A stretch of DNA of 64,000 bases from Geodermatophilaceae bacterium URHA0031 (GCA_000620205.1 KK211089.1:1-64000), one strand, 5' to 3'. Shown: positions 35,110-45,893, numbered from the stretch's first letter. The notes: generated by a model from the sequence alone, not told the origin. Translations and numbers: made by a program.

Positions 35110-36222
35110 TCAGCGGGGGGCGAGGACGGTGACCGGGACGCGCTGCACGAGGTTGTTCGCCATGCCCTGACGGTTCCAGCGCTGCTCGACCGGCTGGACC
35201 TCGCCGGTCGCGTCGGTCGCCCGCACCAGGAGCTCGGTGGAGCCCTCCTCCGCCGTCCAGGCGGACGACCACGACCGCCAGGCGAAGGGGTGCGCCGGAT
35301 CCGCGGGGGCGAGCTCGGCGCCGGACCAGCTCGACCCGCCGTCGGTGCTGACCTCCACGGCGGTGACCGGGGCCCGGCCCGACCAGGCCCGCCCGGTCAG
35401 GGTCACCGGCCCGGCCGGCACGAACCGCTCGCGGCTCATGAAGTCGGGGAACCCGGGCGGGCTCATCAGGGCCCGCGGCCGGATCCGGGTGACCGGTTCG
35501 CCGGGGTCGCCCGGACCGGTGACGAGCCGGTAGGCGGTCGCGTTCTGGTAGCCGGTGAAGGGCCCGGTGAGCACCTCGATCCGGGTCAGCCACTTCACCT
35601 GCGCCATGCCGTACCAGCCCGGGACGACGAGCCGCAGCGGAGCGCCGTGCTGCGGGGGCAGTGCCGCGCCGTCCATCGCCCAGGCCAGCAGCGCGTCCGG
35701 GCGCAGCGCCTCGGCGACCGGCAGGCCGCGGGCGTAGTCCTGCTCGACGCCGCGCTCCACGCCGTGGTCGGCGCCGGTGAAGACGACGTCGACGGCGTCC
35801 GGGGAGAGGCCGGCCTCCTGCAGCAGCGGGGCCAGGGGCGTGCCGCTCCACTCCGCCGTCCCCACTGCCTCCAGCAGCCAGGGCTGGCTCACCGGGCGCG
35901 GCTCCAGGCGGGCCCTTCCGTTGCCGGCGCACTCCAGCGTCACCCGGGCCGAGGCGACGGCGCGCTCCTGGAGGTCGGCCAGGCCGAGCCGCAGCGGCCG
36001 CTCGACCGCGCCGGTGACCTGCAGCGCCCAGTCCGCCGGGTCGATGGCCGGGATGTCGTAGTGGGTGAGCACGTAGTGCAGCCCGGGCGGGGTCACGTCC
36101 CAGTGCAGCGCCTCGAGCGGGAGGCCGTGGTTGCGCGTGGCCAGGGCCAGTTCGTCCAGGCCGATGCCCTCACCAGGCCCGGCGACGCGGGCGCGACCCC
36201 GCGCGGTCTGCATCGCGGTCAT
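35110..36222 (-). CDS. sulfite-oxidase-family molybdopterin oxidoreductase
   Basis: 370 aa. The molybdopterin-binding domain (~residues 60-240) has the Mo-ligand Cys98 in TLECAGNGR, and the cofactor-contact segments [18 protein letters not shown] and FTGYQNA. The C-terminal Mo-co dimerisation domain (~250-370) includes [16 protein letters not shown] and [17 protein letters not shown], the usual ending. No signal peptide or Tat motif is visible, so a cytoplasmic enzyme is likely. It could be a sulfite oxidase or a related dehydrogenase; the substrate is not proven by sequence. Confidence 0.87.
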   Translation of the reverse strand: MTAMQTARGRARVAGPGEGIGLDELALATRNHGLPLEALHWDVTPPGLHYVLTHYDIPAIDPADWALQVTGAVERPLRLGLADLQERAVASARVTLECAGNGRARLEPRPVSQPWLLEAVGTAEWSGTPLAPLLQEAGLSPDAVDVVFTGADHGVERGVEQDYARGLPVAEALRPDALLAWAMDGAALPPQHGAPLRLVVPGWYGMAQVKWLTRIEVLTGPFTGYQNATAYRLVTGPGDPGEPVTRIRPRALMSPPGFPDFMSRERFVPAGPVTLTGRAWSGRAPVTAVEVSTDGGSSWSGAELAPADPAHPFAWRSWSSAWTAEEGSTELLVRATDATGEVQPVEQRWNRQGMANNLVQRVPVTVLAPR

Positions 36223-36254
36223 CCCGCCAGTGTGGCCCCGTGGTGAGCCGAACG

Positions 36255-36315
36255 GCGGCCTCCCTGCAGGGGCCCGCCGCGAGCTTGCGAGTGGTGGGGG
36301 GCAGGGAGGTCCTTC
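36255..36315 (-). repeat. AAGGACC-type intergenic hairpin, copy D
   Basis: Read on the minus strand it starts just after the IclR-regulator stop: AAGGACCTCCCTGC, then the conserved core, then GCAGGGAGGCC. The outer arms CCTCCCTGC / GCAGGGAGG pair over 9 bp and differ from copies A and B at both sides in a matching way. It lies between two genes transcribed leftwards. Confidence 0.7.
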
Positions 36316-36320
36316 GACCT

Positions 36321-37025
36321 TCAGCAGCGGGCGGCGCGGGAGATCGCCACGGCCGCCTCGAGCACCGCGGTGACCACCTCCGGGCTCGGCCGCCGGCCCA
36401 GCCGCTCCACCGGCCCGGAGATCGACACCGCGCCCAGCACCCCACCGGCCCCGTCGCGCACCGGCGCGGACAGCGACGCGACGCCGGCCTCCCGTTCCGC
36501 GACGCTGTGCGCCCAGCCGCGGCGGCGGACGTCCAGCAATGTGCGGGCCGTGAAGCTGGCTGCCGGCAGCAGGGGCGTGACCTCCTCGGCGGGGGCGAAG
36601 GCGAGGAGGGCGTGCGCGGCCGATCCCGCGGTCAGCGGCAGCCGGGCGCCGACGGGCACCGTGTCGCGCAGCCCCGAGGAGCGTTCCGCGGCGGCGATGC
36701 AGATCCGGCTGCCGCCGTCGCGCACGTAGAACTGCGCGCTCTCGCCGGTGGTGTCGCGCAGCGCGAGGAGGTGCCGGCCGGCGAGCTCGGACAGGTCGGC
36801 ACCGCCGCGGCCGAGCTCGGCGAGGGCCGGGCCGGGCGCCCAGGTGCCGGCCGTCGTGCGCCGGAGCAGGCGGTGGGCCTCCAGCGCCGTCGCGAGCCGG
36901 TGCGCGGTGGCCCGGGGCAGCTCGGTGCGGGTGACCAGCTCGGCCAGGCTGGCCGGTTCGTCGGCCACGGCGCGGAGGATGGCCACGGCTTTGTCCAGAA
37001 CCGCGACGGGGTTAGGCTGTCCCAC
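36321..37025 (-). CDS. IclR-family regulator of leucine genes (NdgR/LtbR-like)
   Basis: 234 aa. N-terminal winged helix-turn-helix ([16 protein letters not shown], then [20 protein letters not shown]) and a C-terminal effector domain (~80-230) with [27 protein letters not shown] and [13 protein letters not shown]. Its place divergent from leuCD matches the conserved actinobacterial NdgR/AreB/LtbR regulators, which control leuCD and other amino-acid genes. GTG start; a GAGTAT -10-like box 6 nt upstream, with TTGCCA 18 nt further, suggests a leaderless transcript. The shared operator lies between these hexamers, so autoregulation is likely. Confidence 0.88.
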   Translation of the reverse strand: MGQPNPVAVLDKAVAILRAVADEPASLAELVTRTELPRATAHRLATALEAHRLLRRTTAGTWAPGPALAELGRGGADLSELAGRHLLALRDTTGESAQFYVRDGGSRICIAAAERSSGLRDTVPVGARLPLTAGSAAHALLAFAPAEEVTPLLPAASFTARTLLDVRRRGWAHSVAEREAGVASLSAPVRDGAGGVLGAVSISGPVERLGRRPSPEVVTAVLEAAVAISRAARC

Positions 37026-37038
37026 GCAGCAATACTCT

Positions 37039-37057
37039 CATCTCACTGTATGAGATG
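37039..37057. promoter_or_regulatory. inverted repeat in the iclR-leuC divergent promoter (candidate operator)
   Basis: CATCTCA-CTGTA-TGAGATG, perfect 7-bp arms. It is inside the predicted -35/-10 spacer of the regulator gene and overlaps a TATGAG hexamer (37049-37054) that could be the leuC -10. The position is that of a typical NdgR/LtbR-type operator controlling both directions. Confidence 0.55.
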
Positions 37058-37091
37058 GCAACCAGCAGGTGGGCATCGAGGAGGAGCTCCC

Positions 37092-38504
37092 ATGGGCCAG
37101 ACCCTGGCGCAGAAGGTGTACGAGTCCCACGTCGTCCGGCGGACGGCCGGGGAGCCCGACCTCCTCTACATCGACCTCCACCTCGTGCACGAGGTGACCA
37201 GCCCGCAGGCCTTCGACGGGCTGCGGGCGGCCGGGCGCCGGGTGCGCCGGCCGGACCTGACGATGGCCACCGAGGACCACAATGTCCCGACCCTGGACAT
37301 CCTGAGCCCCATCGCCGACCCGGTCAGCCGGGCGCAGGTGGAGGCGCTGCGCCGCAACGCCGCGGAGTTCGGCATCCGGCTGGCCCCGATGGGTGACCGC
37401 GACCAGGGCATCGTGCACGTGATCGGCCCGCAGCTGGGCCTGACCCAGCCCGGCATGACGATCGTCTGCGGCGACAGCCACACGTCCACGCACGGCGCCT
37501 TCGGGGCGCTGGCCTTCGGCATCGGCACCAGCGAGGTCGAGCACGTGCTGGCCACCCAGACGCTGCCGCAGTACCCGGCGAAGCAGATGTCGGTGACGGT
37601 CGACGGCGAGCTGCCCGCGGGCGTCTCGGCCAAGGACGTCATCCTGGCCGTCATCGCCGAGATCGGCACCGGCGGCGGGCAGGGGCACGTCATCGAGTAC
37701 CGCGGCAGCGCGATCGAGGCGCTGTCGATGGAGGCCCGGATGACGATCTGCAACATGTCGATCGAGGCCGGTGCCCGCGCCGGTCTGATCGCCCCCGACC
37801 AGACCACCTTCGACTTCCTGCAGGGGCGTCCGCACGCCCCGCAGGGCGCCGACTGGGACGCCGCCGTCGCGCACTGGTCGACCCTGCGCACCGATCCCGA
37901 CGCCGTCTTCGACCGCGAGGTGCACATCGACGCCGCGTCGCTGACCCCCTACGTCACCTGGGGCACCAACCCCGGGCAGGGGCTGCCGATCGGCGCCAGC
38001 GTGCCCGACCCGGCGCAGATCGCCGACGAGAACGAGCGTCGGGCGGCCGAGTCCGCGCTGGCCTACATGGGCCTGACCGCCGGCACCCCGCTGCGCGAGA
38101 TCGAGGTCGACACAGTGTTCCTCGGCTCGTGCACGAACGGGCGGATCGAGGACCTGCGGGTCGCCGCGGCGCTGCTGGCCGGCAAGCACGTCGACCCGAA
38201 CACCCGGATGCTCGTCGTCCCCGGGTCGGTCGGGGTGAAGCAGCAGGCCGAGGCCGAGGGCCTGGACCGGGTGTTCATCGACGCCGGTGCCGAGTGGCGG
38301 GGCGCGGGCTGCTCGATGTGCCTGGGCATGAACCCCGACCAGCTGAAGCCGGGGGAGCGCTCAGCCTCCACCAGCAACCGCAACTTCCAGGGCCGCCAGG
38401 GCAAGGGCGGGCGCACCCACCTGGTGTCCCCGGCGGTCGCCGCGGCGACCGCCCTCACCGGCAGGCTCACCGCCCCTGCTGACCTCGAGATGGCTGGAGT
38501 CTGA
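37092..38504 (+). CDS. leuC: 3-isopropylmalate dehydratase large subunit
   Basis: Aconitase-family subunit isomerising 2- to 3-isopropylmalate in leucine synthesis; it may also act in the citramalate branch. 470 aa. The [4Fe-4S] ligands are Cys347 (GSCTNGR), Cys407 and Cys410 (GCSMCLGMN). Substrate-loop motifs include [14 protein letters not shown] and [18 protein letters not shown] with a very strong GAGGAGGAG site. leuD follows after 5 nt. Likely regulated by the divergent IclR-family protein. Confidence 0.97.
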   Translation: MGQTLAQKVYESHVVRRTAGEPDLLYIDLHLVHEVTSPQAFDGLRAAGRRVRRPDLTMATEDHNVPTLDILSPIADPVSRAQVEALRRNAAEFGIRLAPMGDRDQGIVHVIGPQLGLTQPGMTIVCGDSHTSTHGAFGALAFGIGTSEVEHVLATQTLPQYPAKQMSVTVDGELPAGVSAKDVILAVIAEIGTGGGQGHVIEYRGSAIEALSMEARMTICNMSIEAGARAGLIAPDQTTFDFLQGRPHAPQGADWDAAVAHWSTLRTDPDAVFDREVHIDAASLTPYVTWGTNPGQGLPIGASVPDPAQIADENERRAAESALAYMGLTAGTPLREIEVDTVFLGSCTNGRIEDLRVAAALLAGKHVDPNTRMLVVPGSVGVKQQAEAEGLDRVFIDAGAEWRGAGCSMCLGMNPDQLKPGERSASTSNRNFQGRQGKGGRTHLVSPAVAAATALTGRLTAPADLEMAGV

Positions 38505-38509
38505 CCGCG

Positions 38510-39115
38510 ATGGACGCCTTCACCACGCACACCGGCACCGCCGCCCCGCTGCGGCGCAGCAACGTCGACACCGACCAGATCATCCCGGCCGAGTACCTCA
38601 AGCGGATCACCCGCACCGGCTTCGAGGACGGGCTCTTCGTGGCCTGGCGGACCAACGAGCCCGACTTCGTGCTCAACCAGCCGCAGTACGCCGGCGCCTC
38701 GATCCTGGTCGCCGGCCCCGACTTCGGCACCGGGTCCTCCCGCGAGCACGCCAACTGGGCGCTGCTGGACGGCGGGTTCCGGGTGGTCATCAGCCCCCGG
38801 TTCGCCGACATCTTCCGGAACAACTCGACCAAGGCGGGGCTGCTCACCGTCGTCCTGCCCGAGGCCGACGTCGAGGCGCTGTGGGCAGCGGTCGAGGCCG
38901 ACCCGGCGCTGCCGGTGACCGTCGACCTGCAGGCCGAGCAGGTCACCTACGGCGACGTCACCGTCCCGTTCCAGATCGACCCGTACACCCGCTGGCGGCT
39001 GCTGGAGGGCCTGGACGACGTCGGCCTCACCGAGCGGCACCTGGACGACATCACCGCCTTCGAGGCGCAGCGCCCGGCCTGGCTGCCGCGGTCGTTGCCG
39101 GCGCTGCCGGCCTAG
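38510..39115 (+). CDS. leuD: 3-isopropylmalate dehydratase small subunit
   Basis: Swivelling small subunit that completes the LeuCD active site. 201 aa: [15 protein letters not shown] near residue 21, the conserved [17 protein letters not shown], and [15 protein letters not shown]. Standard length. In several actinobacteria a HU-type gene follows leuD; here a hairpin and an opposite-strand gene follow instead. Confidence 0.96.
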   Translation: MDAFTTHTGTAAPLRRSNVDTDQIIPAEYLKRITRTGFEDGLFVAWRTNEPDFVLNQPQYAGASILVAGPDFGTGSSREHANWALLDGGFRVVISPRFADIFRNNSTKAGLLTVVLPEADVEALWAAVEADPALPVTVDLQAEQVTYGDVTVPFQIDPYTRWRLLEGLDDVGLTERHLDDITAFEAQRPAWLPRSLPALPA

Positions 39116-39238
39116 GCGTCGCGGAGCCGCCGGGCCAGCACCGGGACCCCGGGGCCGCGCAGCGCGTGCAGCAGGGTGCGGCGTCCGCACACCGCCATCA
39201 GCACTCGAAGGACCCCGTCCTCCCCGCCCTTCGCATGC
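39116..39238. other. leuD downstream region with AAGGACC-type hairpin
   Basis: No solid gene. AAGGACCCCGTCC (39208-39220) can pair with GGACGGGGCC (39254-39263), giving a weaker relative of the intergenic repeat family that reaches into the 3' end of the convergent gene. A 28-codon minus-strand frame (39112-39198, beginning MAVCGRRTLLHAL) overlaps the leuD stop; I see no ribosome site for it. Confidence 0.4.
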
Positions 39239-39763
39239 TCAGGTCGGGACCCGGGACGGGGCCGCGGCGACGAGCCGCAGGCCGGTGAGCCGTCCGCGGG
39301 GCACGAAGCCGACCGGGCGCCCGACGGTCACGAACTGCAGGGCCGCCCGGACGCCGTCCGCGCCGGGGTCGTGCGGCAGCCCGAGCGGCACCCGCATGTC
39401 CCCGCCGTGCACCAGGACGTCGGTGAGCGGGCCCCGGGGTCCGACCACCGGCGGGCTGACCCGGCGCCCGGCGGAGCGCTGCAGCCGGCCCACCAGGTCG
39501 GCGACCGGACGGCGCGCCTCGGCGCGGGCCAGGGCGTCGTTGGCCCGGTGCAGGTCCCCGCGGGCCCGCAGCACCGCGACGGCGAACCGCCGGTCGGGGC
39601 CGGCGAGCGCGGCCGCCAGGTGCGCGGCCACCGTCCGGACGTCCCAGCCGACGCACAGGCTCGGCGTGGCCAGCTGCTGCGCGTCCAGGCCGTCCAGCAG
39701 CTCCGCCACGGCCCGTCGCTCCCGCGCGGCCGCGGCGAGGACCTGCTCCCGGTCCACCGTCAC
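39239..39763 (-). CDS. maleylpyruvate isomerase N-terminal/DinB-like domain protein
   Basis: 174 aa. The N-terminal four-helix domain begins [26 protein letters not shown] and contains SLCVGWDVRTVAAHLAAAL, the mycothiol-dependent maleylpyruvate isomerase / TIGR03083 pattern, with a metal-type His in the second motif and HGGDMRVPLG later. In actinobacteria such proteins are predicted mycothiol-dependent enzymes, but the reaction is unknown here. The GTG overlaps the stop of the upstream mutT1-like gene. Confidence 0.75.
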   Translation of the reverse strand: MTVDREQVLAAAARERRAVAELLDGLDAQQLATPSLCVGWDVRTVAAHLAAALAGPDRRFAVAVLRARGDLHRANDALARAEARRPVADLVGRLQRSAGRRVSPPVVGPRGPLTDVLVHGGDMRVPLGLPHDPGADGVRAALQFVTVGRPVGFVPRGRLTGLRLVAAAPSRVPT

Positions 39764-40722
39764 GACGGGCTCCGGACCGCCCGGTCCGCGGCGTGGCGGT
39801 CGGCGGCGGGGTCGGCGGCGAAGTCGCGGTAGTAGTCGGCGGACAGCGCGTCGGGCCGGCCGCCCAGCGCCCAGACGCTGCCCTTGGCCGAGGGCGGCCA
39901 GAGCGCGCCGGACGTGTCGTGCCAGCGCACGCCCAGCGCCAGCAGCACCGAGGGGATCGCCCCGCCCTGGCTGCACACCACGGTCGGCCCGCCGGGGGAG
40001 GCCAGCAGCTGCCGCGCCACCGTCAGCCCGGCCTCCGGATCGGCTTCGAACGCCTCCTCGCCGAGCTCGGGCACCTCGTCGACGGGGAGGCTGGTGGTCT
40101 CGGCCACCGGGTCCAGGGTCTGCCGGCAGCGCACCGGCGGGGCGGTCAGCAGCCGGGCCGGGGCGAAGGCGGGCAGCACGGCGGCCAGGGTGGCAGCCTG
40201 CGCCCGCCCACGCCGGTCCAGCGGGCGGGTCTCGTCCGGGCCGTCCCACTCCGAGCGGTCACCGGCCGAGGCGTGCCGCAGCAGCAGCAGAGCCGGCGTG
40301 CGGGGGACGTCGGTGCGGGCGAGGTCGGCCAGCACCGCGCGGTCGTGCTCGTGGCTGACCAGCGCCGCGGCCGCCGGCATCGGCAGCCAGCGCAGCTCGT
40401 CCACCTCGTCGTTGGGGACGAACTCGCCCCCGACGGCCTCCATCACCCAGTAGTCGACCCGCTTGGGGCCGCCGCGGTGGGCGTAGCGGGTCTGCACGCT
40501 GCGCCGGCCGACGGCGACCTCCAGCCCGGTCTCCTCGCGGACCTCGCGGACCGCAGCGACCAGCGGGTGCTCACCGGGGTCCAGCTTCCCCTTCGGCAGG
40601 GACCAGTCGTCGTACTTGGGCCGGTGCACCAGCGCGGTCTCCAGGACCCCGCCGGCCCCGGTGCGCCAGACCGCCCCGCCGGCGGCCGGGATCAGGACCC
40701 CCTGGTCAGCCAGTGTTCTCAC
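39760..40722 (-). CDS. mutT1: Nudix hydrolase-histidine phosphatase fusion, MutT1-like
   Basis: 320 aa with two domains. Residues ~10-135 are a Nudix domain whose box reads [24 protein letters not shown] (about 46-69, with the REVREE core). Residues ~165-310 are a histidine-phosphatase domain with the catalytic RHA in [12 protein letters not shown]. This fusion matches mycobacterial MutT1 (8-oxo-dGTP / 8-oxo-GTP and diadenosine polyphosphate hydrolysis), which also lies beside ppk. The start overlaps the ppk stop by 17 nt. GTG start with no obvious site; translation is probably coupled to ppk. Confidence 0.88.
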   Translation of the reverse strand: MRTLADQGVLIPAAGGAVWRTGAGGVLETALVHRPKYDDWSLPKGKLDPGEHPLVAAVREVREETGLEVAVGRRSVQTRYAHRGGPKRVDYWVMEAVGGEFVPNDEVDELRWLPMPAAAALVSHEHDRAVLADLARTDVPRTPALLLLRHASAGDRSEWDGPDETRPLDRRGRAQAATLAAVLPAFAPARLLTAPPVRCRQTLDPVAETTSLPVDEVPELGEEAFEADPEAGLTVARQLLASPGGPTVVCSQGGAIPSVLLALGVRWHDTSGALWPPSAKGSVWALGGRPDALSADYYRDFAADPAADRHAADRAVRSPS

Positions 40723-42796
40723 CCCGCAGGGCGAGCAGCTCCGCCTGCGAGTTGCGGTCGCCGGTGCGGGTCCAGGTCGCGTCGCCGGCCAGCTGCCAGC
40801 TCCGCACGTCCGGTGCCATGTCCAGGTCGAACACCCGCTGCAGCTGCCGCTGCGCCGCCGGGTCCTGGACCCGCAGCAGCACCTCGACCCGGCGGTCCAG
40901 GTTGCGGTGCATCAGGTCCGAGCTGCCCAGCCACCACTCCGGCGTCCCGGCGTTGGCGAAGTTGATGACCCGCGAGTGCTCGAGGAAGCGGCCGACGATC
41001 GAGCGCACGTGGATGCCCTCGCTCAGGCCCGGTACGCCCGGGCGGAGCGTGCAGATGCCACGGATGATCAGCTCCACCGGGACGCCGACCCCCGACGCCT
41101 CGTAGAGGGCGTCGATGATCTGCTCGTCGACCAGCGAGTTGACCTTGATCCGGATGCCTGTGGGCTTGCCCTCGGTGGCGTGCCGGGCCTCGCGGCGGAT
41201 CTTCTCCACCAGCCCGGTCCGGATGCCGTGCGGGGCGACCAGCAGCGAGCGGTAGGTGGTCTGCCGGGAGTAGCCGGTCAGGGTGTTGAACAGGTCGGTG
41301 AGGTCGGCACCCACCCGCGGGTCGGCGGTTAGGATGCCGACGTCCTCGTAGATCCGGGCCGTCTTCGGGTTGTAGTTGCCGGTGCCGATGTGGCAGTACC
41401 GGCGGATCACGCCGTTCTCCATCCGGACCACCAGCGCGGTCTTGCAGTGCGTCTTCAGGCCGACCAGGCCGTAGACGACGTGGCAGCCGGCGCGCTCCAG
41501 CGAGCGGGCCCAGCTGATGTTGGCCTCCTCGTCGAAGCGGGCCTTGATCTCCACCAGGACGACGACCTGCTTGCCGGCCTGGGCGGCCTCGATCAGGGCG
41601 GCGACGATCGGGGAGTCCCCCGAGGTGCGGTACAGCGTCTGCTTGATCGCCAGCACGTTCGGGTCGGCGGCGGCCTGCTCGATGAACCGCTGGACGCTGG
41701 TGGCGAAGGAATCGTACGGGTGGTGCACGAGCACGTCGCCCTCGCGGAGCGTGGCGAAGACGCTCTTGGGGGTCTCACCCTCGCTCAGCCGCGGGTGGGT
41801 CGCGGGGACGAACGGCTCGTCCTTGAGCTCGGGCCGGTCGAGGTCGTAGAGCGCCATCAGCGACGCGAGGTCCAGCAGCCCCGGCACCGAGACGACGTCG
41901 GCCGGGCTGATCTCCAGCTCGTGCACCAGCACGTCGAGGATCTGCGGGTCGATGGACTCGGTGACCTCCAGCCGCACCGCGGGGCCGAAGCGGCGCTGGG
42001 CCAGCTCCCGCTCCAGCGCCTGCAGGAGGTCCTCGTCGCGGTCCTCCTCCACCTCGAGGTCGGCGTTGCGGGTGACCCGGAACAGGTGGTGGTCGATCAC
42101 GTCCAGGCCGGGGAACAGCGAGGTCAGGTGCGCGGCGATGAGGTCCTCGAGCGGCAGGAACACCGCCTCCCGGTCGGTGGCCGCCCCGGCCGCCGAGACG
42201 GGGATGAACCGGGGCACGTTGTTGGGCACCTTCACCCGGGCGAACCGCGGGGCCCCGGTCTCCGGGTCGCGCACCGAGACGGCGAGGTTCAGCGAGAGCC
42301 CGCTGATGTAGGGGAACGGGTGCGCGGGGTCCACGGCCAGCGGGGTGAGCACCGGGAAGACCTGGTCGCGGAAGTACTCCCGCAGCCGCATCGCGTCGGC
42401 ATCGCCGAGGTCGGACCAGTGCACGATCCGGATGCCCTGCTCCATGAGCCGGGGGACGACGTCCTTGTCGAAGACGCTGGCATGGCGGTGCACGAGGTCC
42501 TGGGTACGCTCGGTCACCCGGGCCAGCTGCTCGCGGATGGTCAGCCCGTCGGGGGAGCGGACGCTGAGCCCGGTGCTCTGCCGGCGCTTGAGCCCGGCGA
42601 TGCGCACCATGAAGAACTCGTCCAGGTTGCTGGCGAAGATCGACAGGAACTTGACCCGCTCGAGCAGCGGCAGGTCCTCGTCCTCGGCCAGTTCCAGCAC
42701 GCGGCTGTTGAAGTCCAGCCAGGACAGCTCCCGGTTGAGGAACCGGTCGGCGGGCAGCGGGGAGGGGGCGTCGGGCACGGGTCGATCCTGCCTCAC
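40706..42796 (-). CDS. ppk: polyphosphate kinase 1
   Basis: Reversible synthesis of inorganic polyphosphate from ATP. 696 aa, typical. N-terminal domain with [19 protein letters not shown]; the phosphorylated histidine is His469 in [27 protein letters not shown] and [11 protein letters not shown] frame the ATP site; [15 protein letters not shown] and [16 protein letters not shown] are in the C-terminal PLD-like domains. GTG start overlapping the fbiD stop (GTGA); a downstream GTG giving MPDAPSPLP is an alternative. Leftward unit fbiD-ppk-mutT1-isomerase-like. Confidence 0.96.
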   Translation of the reverse strand: MRQDRPVPDAPSPLPADRFLNRELSWLDFNSRVLELAEDEDLPLLERVKFLSIFASNLDEFFMVRIAGLKRRQSTGLSVRSPDGLTIREQLARVTERTQDLVHRHASVFDKDVVPRLMEQGIRIVHWSDLGDADAMRLREYFRDQVFPVLTPLAVDPAHPFPYISGLSLNLAVSVRDPETGAPRFARVKVPNNVPRFIPVSAAGAATDREAVFLPLEDLIAAHLTSLFPGLDVIDHHLFRVTRNADLEVEEDRDEDLLQALERELAQRRFGPAVRLEVTESIDPQILDVLVHELEISPADVVSVPGLLDLASLMALYDLDRPELKDEPFVPATHPRLSEGETPKSVFATLREGDVLVHHPYDSFATSVQRFIEQAAADPNVLAIKQTLYRTSGDSPIVAALIEAAQAGKQVVVLVEIKARFDEEANISWARSLERAGCHVVYGLVGLKTHCKTALVVRMENGVIRRYCHIGTGNYNPKTARIYEDVGILTADPRVGADLTDLFNTLTGYSRQTTYRSLLVAPHGIRTGLVEKIRREARHATEGKPTGIRIKVNSLVDEQIIDALYEASGVGVPVELIIRGICTLRPGVPGLSEGIHVRSIVGRFLEHSRVINFANAGTPEWWLGSSDLMHRNLDRRVEVLLRVQDPAAQRQLQRVFDLDMAPDVRSWQLAGDATWTRTGDRNSQAELLALRGENTG

Positions 42797-43455
42797 GGAG
42801 GTGTCCAGGAGATGGACTCGGCCGCAGCCCGCAGGAACGCGGTGGTCCGCGGGCCGGCCCCGATCCAGCAGGCCGCCTGGAGGTCGGCGGGGGTGTCCAC
42901 GTCCTGGCGCAGACCGGGCCAGTCACCGGTCAGCGGGACCGCCCCGCCGGCGGCGTGCGCGGCCGCCGACCCCCGGCCGAAGCGCGGGTCCAGCTCGCCG
43001 TCGCGGGCGGCCAGCAGCGTCGTCCCGCTGCCCAGCTCGTCGGCGACGAACGCCCGGGGCACCGCGCCGGCGGCCTGCAGGGCCGCGGTCAGCTCGGCCG
43101 GGCGCAGCGCCGGCAGGTCGGAGGAGAGCGCCGCGACCGGGCCGCCGGCGTCGGCCCGGGCCTGGCGGGCGCCGTGGGCGAGTGCCGCGTTGAGGCCCGC
43201 GTCCGGCTCGTCCCGGACCGTGCCGGCGCCGAGCCCGGTGACCAGGGCGGCGGCCTGCGGCTCGTCGGTCACCACCAGCACCCCGCCGACCGCCGGGCTG
43301 GCCAGTGCGGCGGCGACGGTGTCGGCCAGCAGCGCCAGGACCAGGTCCCGGTGCCCGGCGGGCAGCGCGTCGCCGAGCGTCGCGGTCAGCGGGGTCAGCC
43401 GGGTCTTCGCCGCGACCAGCCGCTTGGCCGGGACGACGACCGACCACCGTTGCAC
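42793..43455 (-). CDS. fbiD: phosphoenolpyruvate/2-phospho-L-lactate guanylyltransferase (F420 biosynthesis)
   Basis: 220 aa, nucleotidyltransferase fold. The N-terminus [19 protein letters not shown] and the [11 protein letters not shown] and [14 protein letters not shown] segments match CofC/FbiD, which activates phosphoenolpyruvate (mycobacterial type) or 2-phospholactate with GTP for coenzyme F420. The adjacency to ppk is the same as in mycobacteria (Rv2983-Rv2984, from memory). It implies an F420-using organism; the partner genes fbiA/B/C are not in the window. GTG start, divergent from the beta-lactamase-fold gene. Confidence 0.9.
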   Translation of the reverse strand: MQRWSVVVPAKRLVAAKTRLTPLTATLGDALPAGHRDLVLALLADTVAAALASPAVGGVLVVTDEPQAAALVTGLGAGTVRDEPDAGLNAALAHGARQARADAGGPVAALSSDLPALRPAELTAALQAAGAVPRAFVADELGSGTTLLAARDGELDPRFGRGSAAAHAAGGAVPLTGDWPGLRQDVDTPADLQAACWIGAGPRTTAFLRAAAESISWTPP

Positions 43456-43505
43456 CTGACAAGCTCAGCACACCGCCGCCCCGTCCCGCGAGGAGCACCC
43501 CGAGC

Positions 43506-44915
43506 ATGCAGCCCGATCCTGCCCGCACCGCCGAGGTGGCCGCGGCCGCCGCGCCCTACCTGGAGTCGTGGCTGGAGCACCAGCGCCGCCGGCTGCGGGT
43601 CCCCGGGGTGCAGGCCGCCGTCCGGGTCGGGGACCGGCTGGTGCTCGACACCGCGCTGGGCGTGGCCGACCTGGACACCGGCGCGCCCCTCACCCCGGCG
43701 CACCTGTTCCGGATCGCCTCGCACTCCAAGACGTTCACCGCCACCGCCGTCCTGCAGCTGGTCGAGGCCGGCCGGCTCCGGCTCGACGACCCGATCGCCG
43801 CGCACGTGCCCGCGCTGGCCGGCACCGGGCTGGCCGAGGTCACCGTGCGCGAGCTGCTCGGCCACCAGGGCGGGGTCGTCCGGGACGGCCGGGACAACGA
43901 CCACTGGCAGCTGCTGCAGCCCTTCCCCGACGAGGCGCTGCTGCTGCGCATCGCCGCGGACGAGGGCGCGGTGCTGCAGCGCAACGAGCACTTCAAGTAC
44001 TCCAACGTCGGCTACTCGCTGCTGGGGCTGGCGATCGAGGCCGTCACCGGCACCGGCTACGACGCCCACGTGCAGGCCGCCGTCGTCGACCGGCTGGGCC
44101 TGGCCGACACCGGCCCGGAGTGGGACCCGGCGCGGGCGGGGGAGTACGCCGCCGGGCACACCGGCCTGCTGGACGGCGAGGACGAGCGGGCCACCATCCC
44201 GCACGTCGACACCCGGGCGATGGCCTCGGCCACCGGCTTCTGGTCCACCGCGCGGGACCTCACCACCTTCGGTGCTGCGCACTTCACCGGTGACCCCGCG
44301 CTGCTCACCGAGGGCAGCAAGCGGTTGATGCGCCGCCGCGAGTCCGAGATCCGGGCCCACGGCGGCGAACCCCGCCACTACGGGCTGGGGATGGACCTGC
44401 GCACCCTCGGCGACCGGGAGCTCGTCGGGCACAGCGGCGGCTACCCCGGGCACATCACCCGCACCTGGATCGACCCGGCGGGGCAGGTGGTGGTCAGCGT
44501 GCTGACCAACGCCGTCGACGGCCCCGCCGACGCCCTGGCCCGCGGGCTGTTCGCGCTGCTGGACCTCGCGCTGGCCGCACCGGAGGGCGTCGACCAGCCG
44601 CCGGCCGAGGAGCTGGCCCGCTACGCCGGCCGGTTCGCCAACCTCTGGGGCGTCACCGACGTCGCGCTGCTCGGCGGCCGGCTCGTGCTGCTGCACCCGA
44701 GCGCGCCGGAGCCGGCCGAGGAGCGCGCCGAGCTGACCGTGGAGGGCGCGGGCACGCTGCGGCTGGAGACCGTGGCCGGGTTCGGCTCGGCCGGGGAGAC
44801 GGTGGACTACGAGTGGGCCGACGACGGCACGGTCAGCCGGGTGCGGATCGGCGGGATCTCCTCCTGGCCGTTGGAGGTCTTCCGGAGCCGGCGCGCCGCG
44901 CAGGTGGCCGGGTGA
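43506..44915 (+). CDS. serine hydrolase, beta-lactamase/PBP-C (class C) fold
   Basis: 469 aa. Start ATG 43506 with GCGAGGAG upstream. Catalytic motifs: SxxK as Ser72-His-Ser-Lys75 (RIASHSKTFTATAVLQ), YxN as YSNVGYSLLG, and HSG in LVGHSGGYPGH. No signal peptide is seen, so it is probably cytoplasmic, unlike secreted D,D-peptidases. The C-terminal ~120 residues form a separate small domain. Members include esterases and peptidases; specificity is not predictable. Confidence 0.85.
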   Translation: MQPDPARTAEVAAAAAPYLESWLEHQRRRLRVPGVQAAVRVGDRLVLDTALGVADLDTGAPLTPAHLFRIASHSKTFTATAVLQLVEAGRLRLDDPIAAHVPALAGTGLAEVTVRELLGHQGGVVRDGRDNDHWQLLQPFPDEALLLRIAADEGAVLQRNEHFKYSNVGYSLLGLAIEAVTGTGYDAHVQAAVVDRLGLADTGPEWDPARAGEYAAGHTGLLDGEDERATIPHVDTRAMASATGFWSTARDLTTFGAAHFTGDPALLTEGSKRLMRRRESEIRAHGGEPRHYGLGMDLRTLGDRELVGHSGGYPGHITRTWIDPAGQVVVSVLTNAVDGPADALARGLFALLDLALAAPEGVDQPPAEELARYAGRFANLWGVTDVALLGGRLVLLHPSAPEPAEERAELTVEGAGTLRLETVAGFGSAGETVDYEWADDGTVSRVRIGGISSWPLEVFRSRRAAQVAG

Positions 44916-44986
44916 GCGCACTGCTGCCGGTGCTGGGCACCCTCGTGGCCGGTCGCTGGCCGCACCGCGGCGGGCCGGTGGGCTGA
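44912..44986 (+). CDS. possible 24-aa ORF overlapping the hydrolase stop
   Basis: GTG overlapping the upstream TGA (GTGA), reading MSALLPVLGTLVAGRWPHRG and ending soon after. The same overlap type joins many real genes here, but the product is tiny and has no recognised motif. It could be translated by coupling or be chance. Confidence 0.2.
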   Translation: MSALLPVLGTLVAGRWPHRGGPVG

Positions 44987-45113
44987 GCAGCACCGCTCCG
45001 GTGCGGGGGCAGCTGCGGGCGTCGCACGGGCGGGGGGCACGATCATGAGCGAGCTCACGCACGCCGACGTCCAGGACAGGGCCGGCGGACCCGAACGACG
45101 GAGGAGGTGCCAG

Positions 45114-45893
45114 GTGTCGCAGGACCTGCTGGCCCCGCGCCCACCGCGCCGCGCCACCCGCCGCCCGATCAGCTGGGCGTTCCGGTTCTGCGTCGTGGTC
45201 GTCTACCCGCTGGCCTCGCTCCTGTTCCGGCTGCGCTACCGGCACGCGGACCGCATCCCGCCCACCGGCGGGGTGCTGCTGGTCGCCAACCACGTCTCGG
45301 TGCTCGACCCGATCGCCTGCGCCCGGCTGGTCTGGGACAGCGGACGCGTGCCGCACTTCCTGGCCAAGGAGTCGGTGTTCACCGGGCTCGCCGGCACGAT
45401 CCTGCGCGCCGCCGGTCAGATCCCGGTCTCCCGGGGCACCAGCACCGCGATGTCCTCCGTGCACGCGGCCAAGGCCGAGCTGGACGCCGGCGAGCTCGTC
45501 GTCATCTACCCCGAGGGCTCGGTGACCCGCGACCCGGACTGGTGGCCGATGCAGGCCCGGTCCGGCGTGGCGCGGCTGGCGCTGTCCACCGACGCCGTCG
45601 TCGTGCCCGTCGCCCAGTGGGGGCCGCAGCTGGTGCACGACTACCACACCAAGCGGCTGCACCCGCGGCTGCGGACGCCGGCGGACTACCTGGTCGGTGA
45701 GCCGGTCGACCTCTCCGCCCAGCGGGCCTGGGTGCGCGCCGGGCAGCCGCTCACCCCGGAGCTGCTGCACGAGGTGACCGACCTGCTGATGACCCGGGTC
45801 CGCGACCAGCTCGGCGAGCTCCGCCAGGAGCAGCCGCCCGCCGAGTTCGCCCCGCGGCCGGTGCGCCCGGCGCTCCCCGGGGAGGTGGCGTGA
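45114..45893 (+). CDS. 1-acyl-sn-glycerol-3-phosphate acyltransferase (PlsC-like)
   Basis: About 259 aa from GTG 45114, chosen because GGAGGAGG lies 6 nt upstream; an in-frame ATG at 45045 would add 23 residues. Membrane-associated acyltransferase of phosphatidic acid synthesis. The HX4D motif is NHVSVLD about 40 residues after a hydrophobic segment ([18 protein letters not shown]), and the glycerophosphate-binding motif is [15 protein letters not shown]. It overlaps gpsA (GTGA), which supplies glycerol 3-phosphate, so the pair forms a phospholipid-precursor unit. The exact acyl acceptor is inferred. Confidence 0.87.
   Translation: MSQDLLAPRPPRRATRRPISWAFRFCVVVVYPLASLLFRLRYRHADRIPPTGGVLLVANHVSVLDPIACARLVWDSGRVPHFLAKESVFTGLAGTILRAAGQIPVSRGTSTAMSSVHAAKAELDAGELVVIYPEGSVTRDPDWWPMQARSGVARLALSTDAVVVPVAQWGPQLVHDYHTKRLHPRLRTPADYLVGEPVDLSAQRAWVRAGQPLTPELLHEVTDLLMTRVRDQLGELRQEQPPAEFAPRPVRPALPGEVA

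Noticed and set aside
39112..39198. 28-codon minus-strand frame after leuD
   Set aside because: No ribosome-binding site or homology recognised, and it overlaps the leuD stop; kept only as a note in the intergenic entry.
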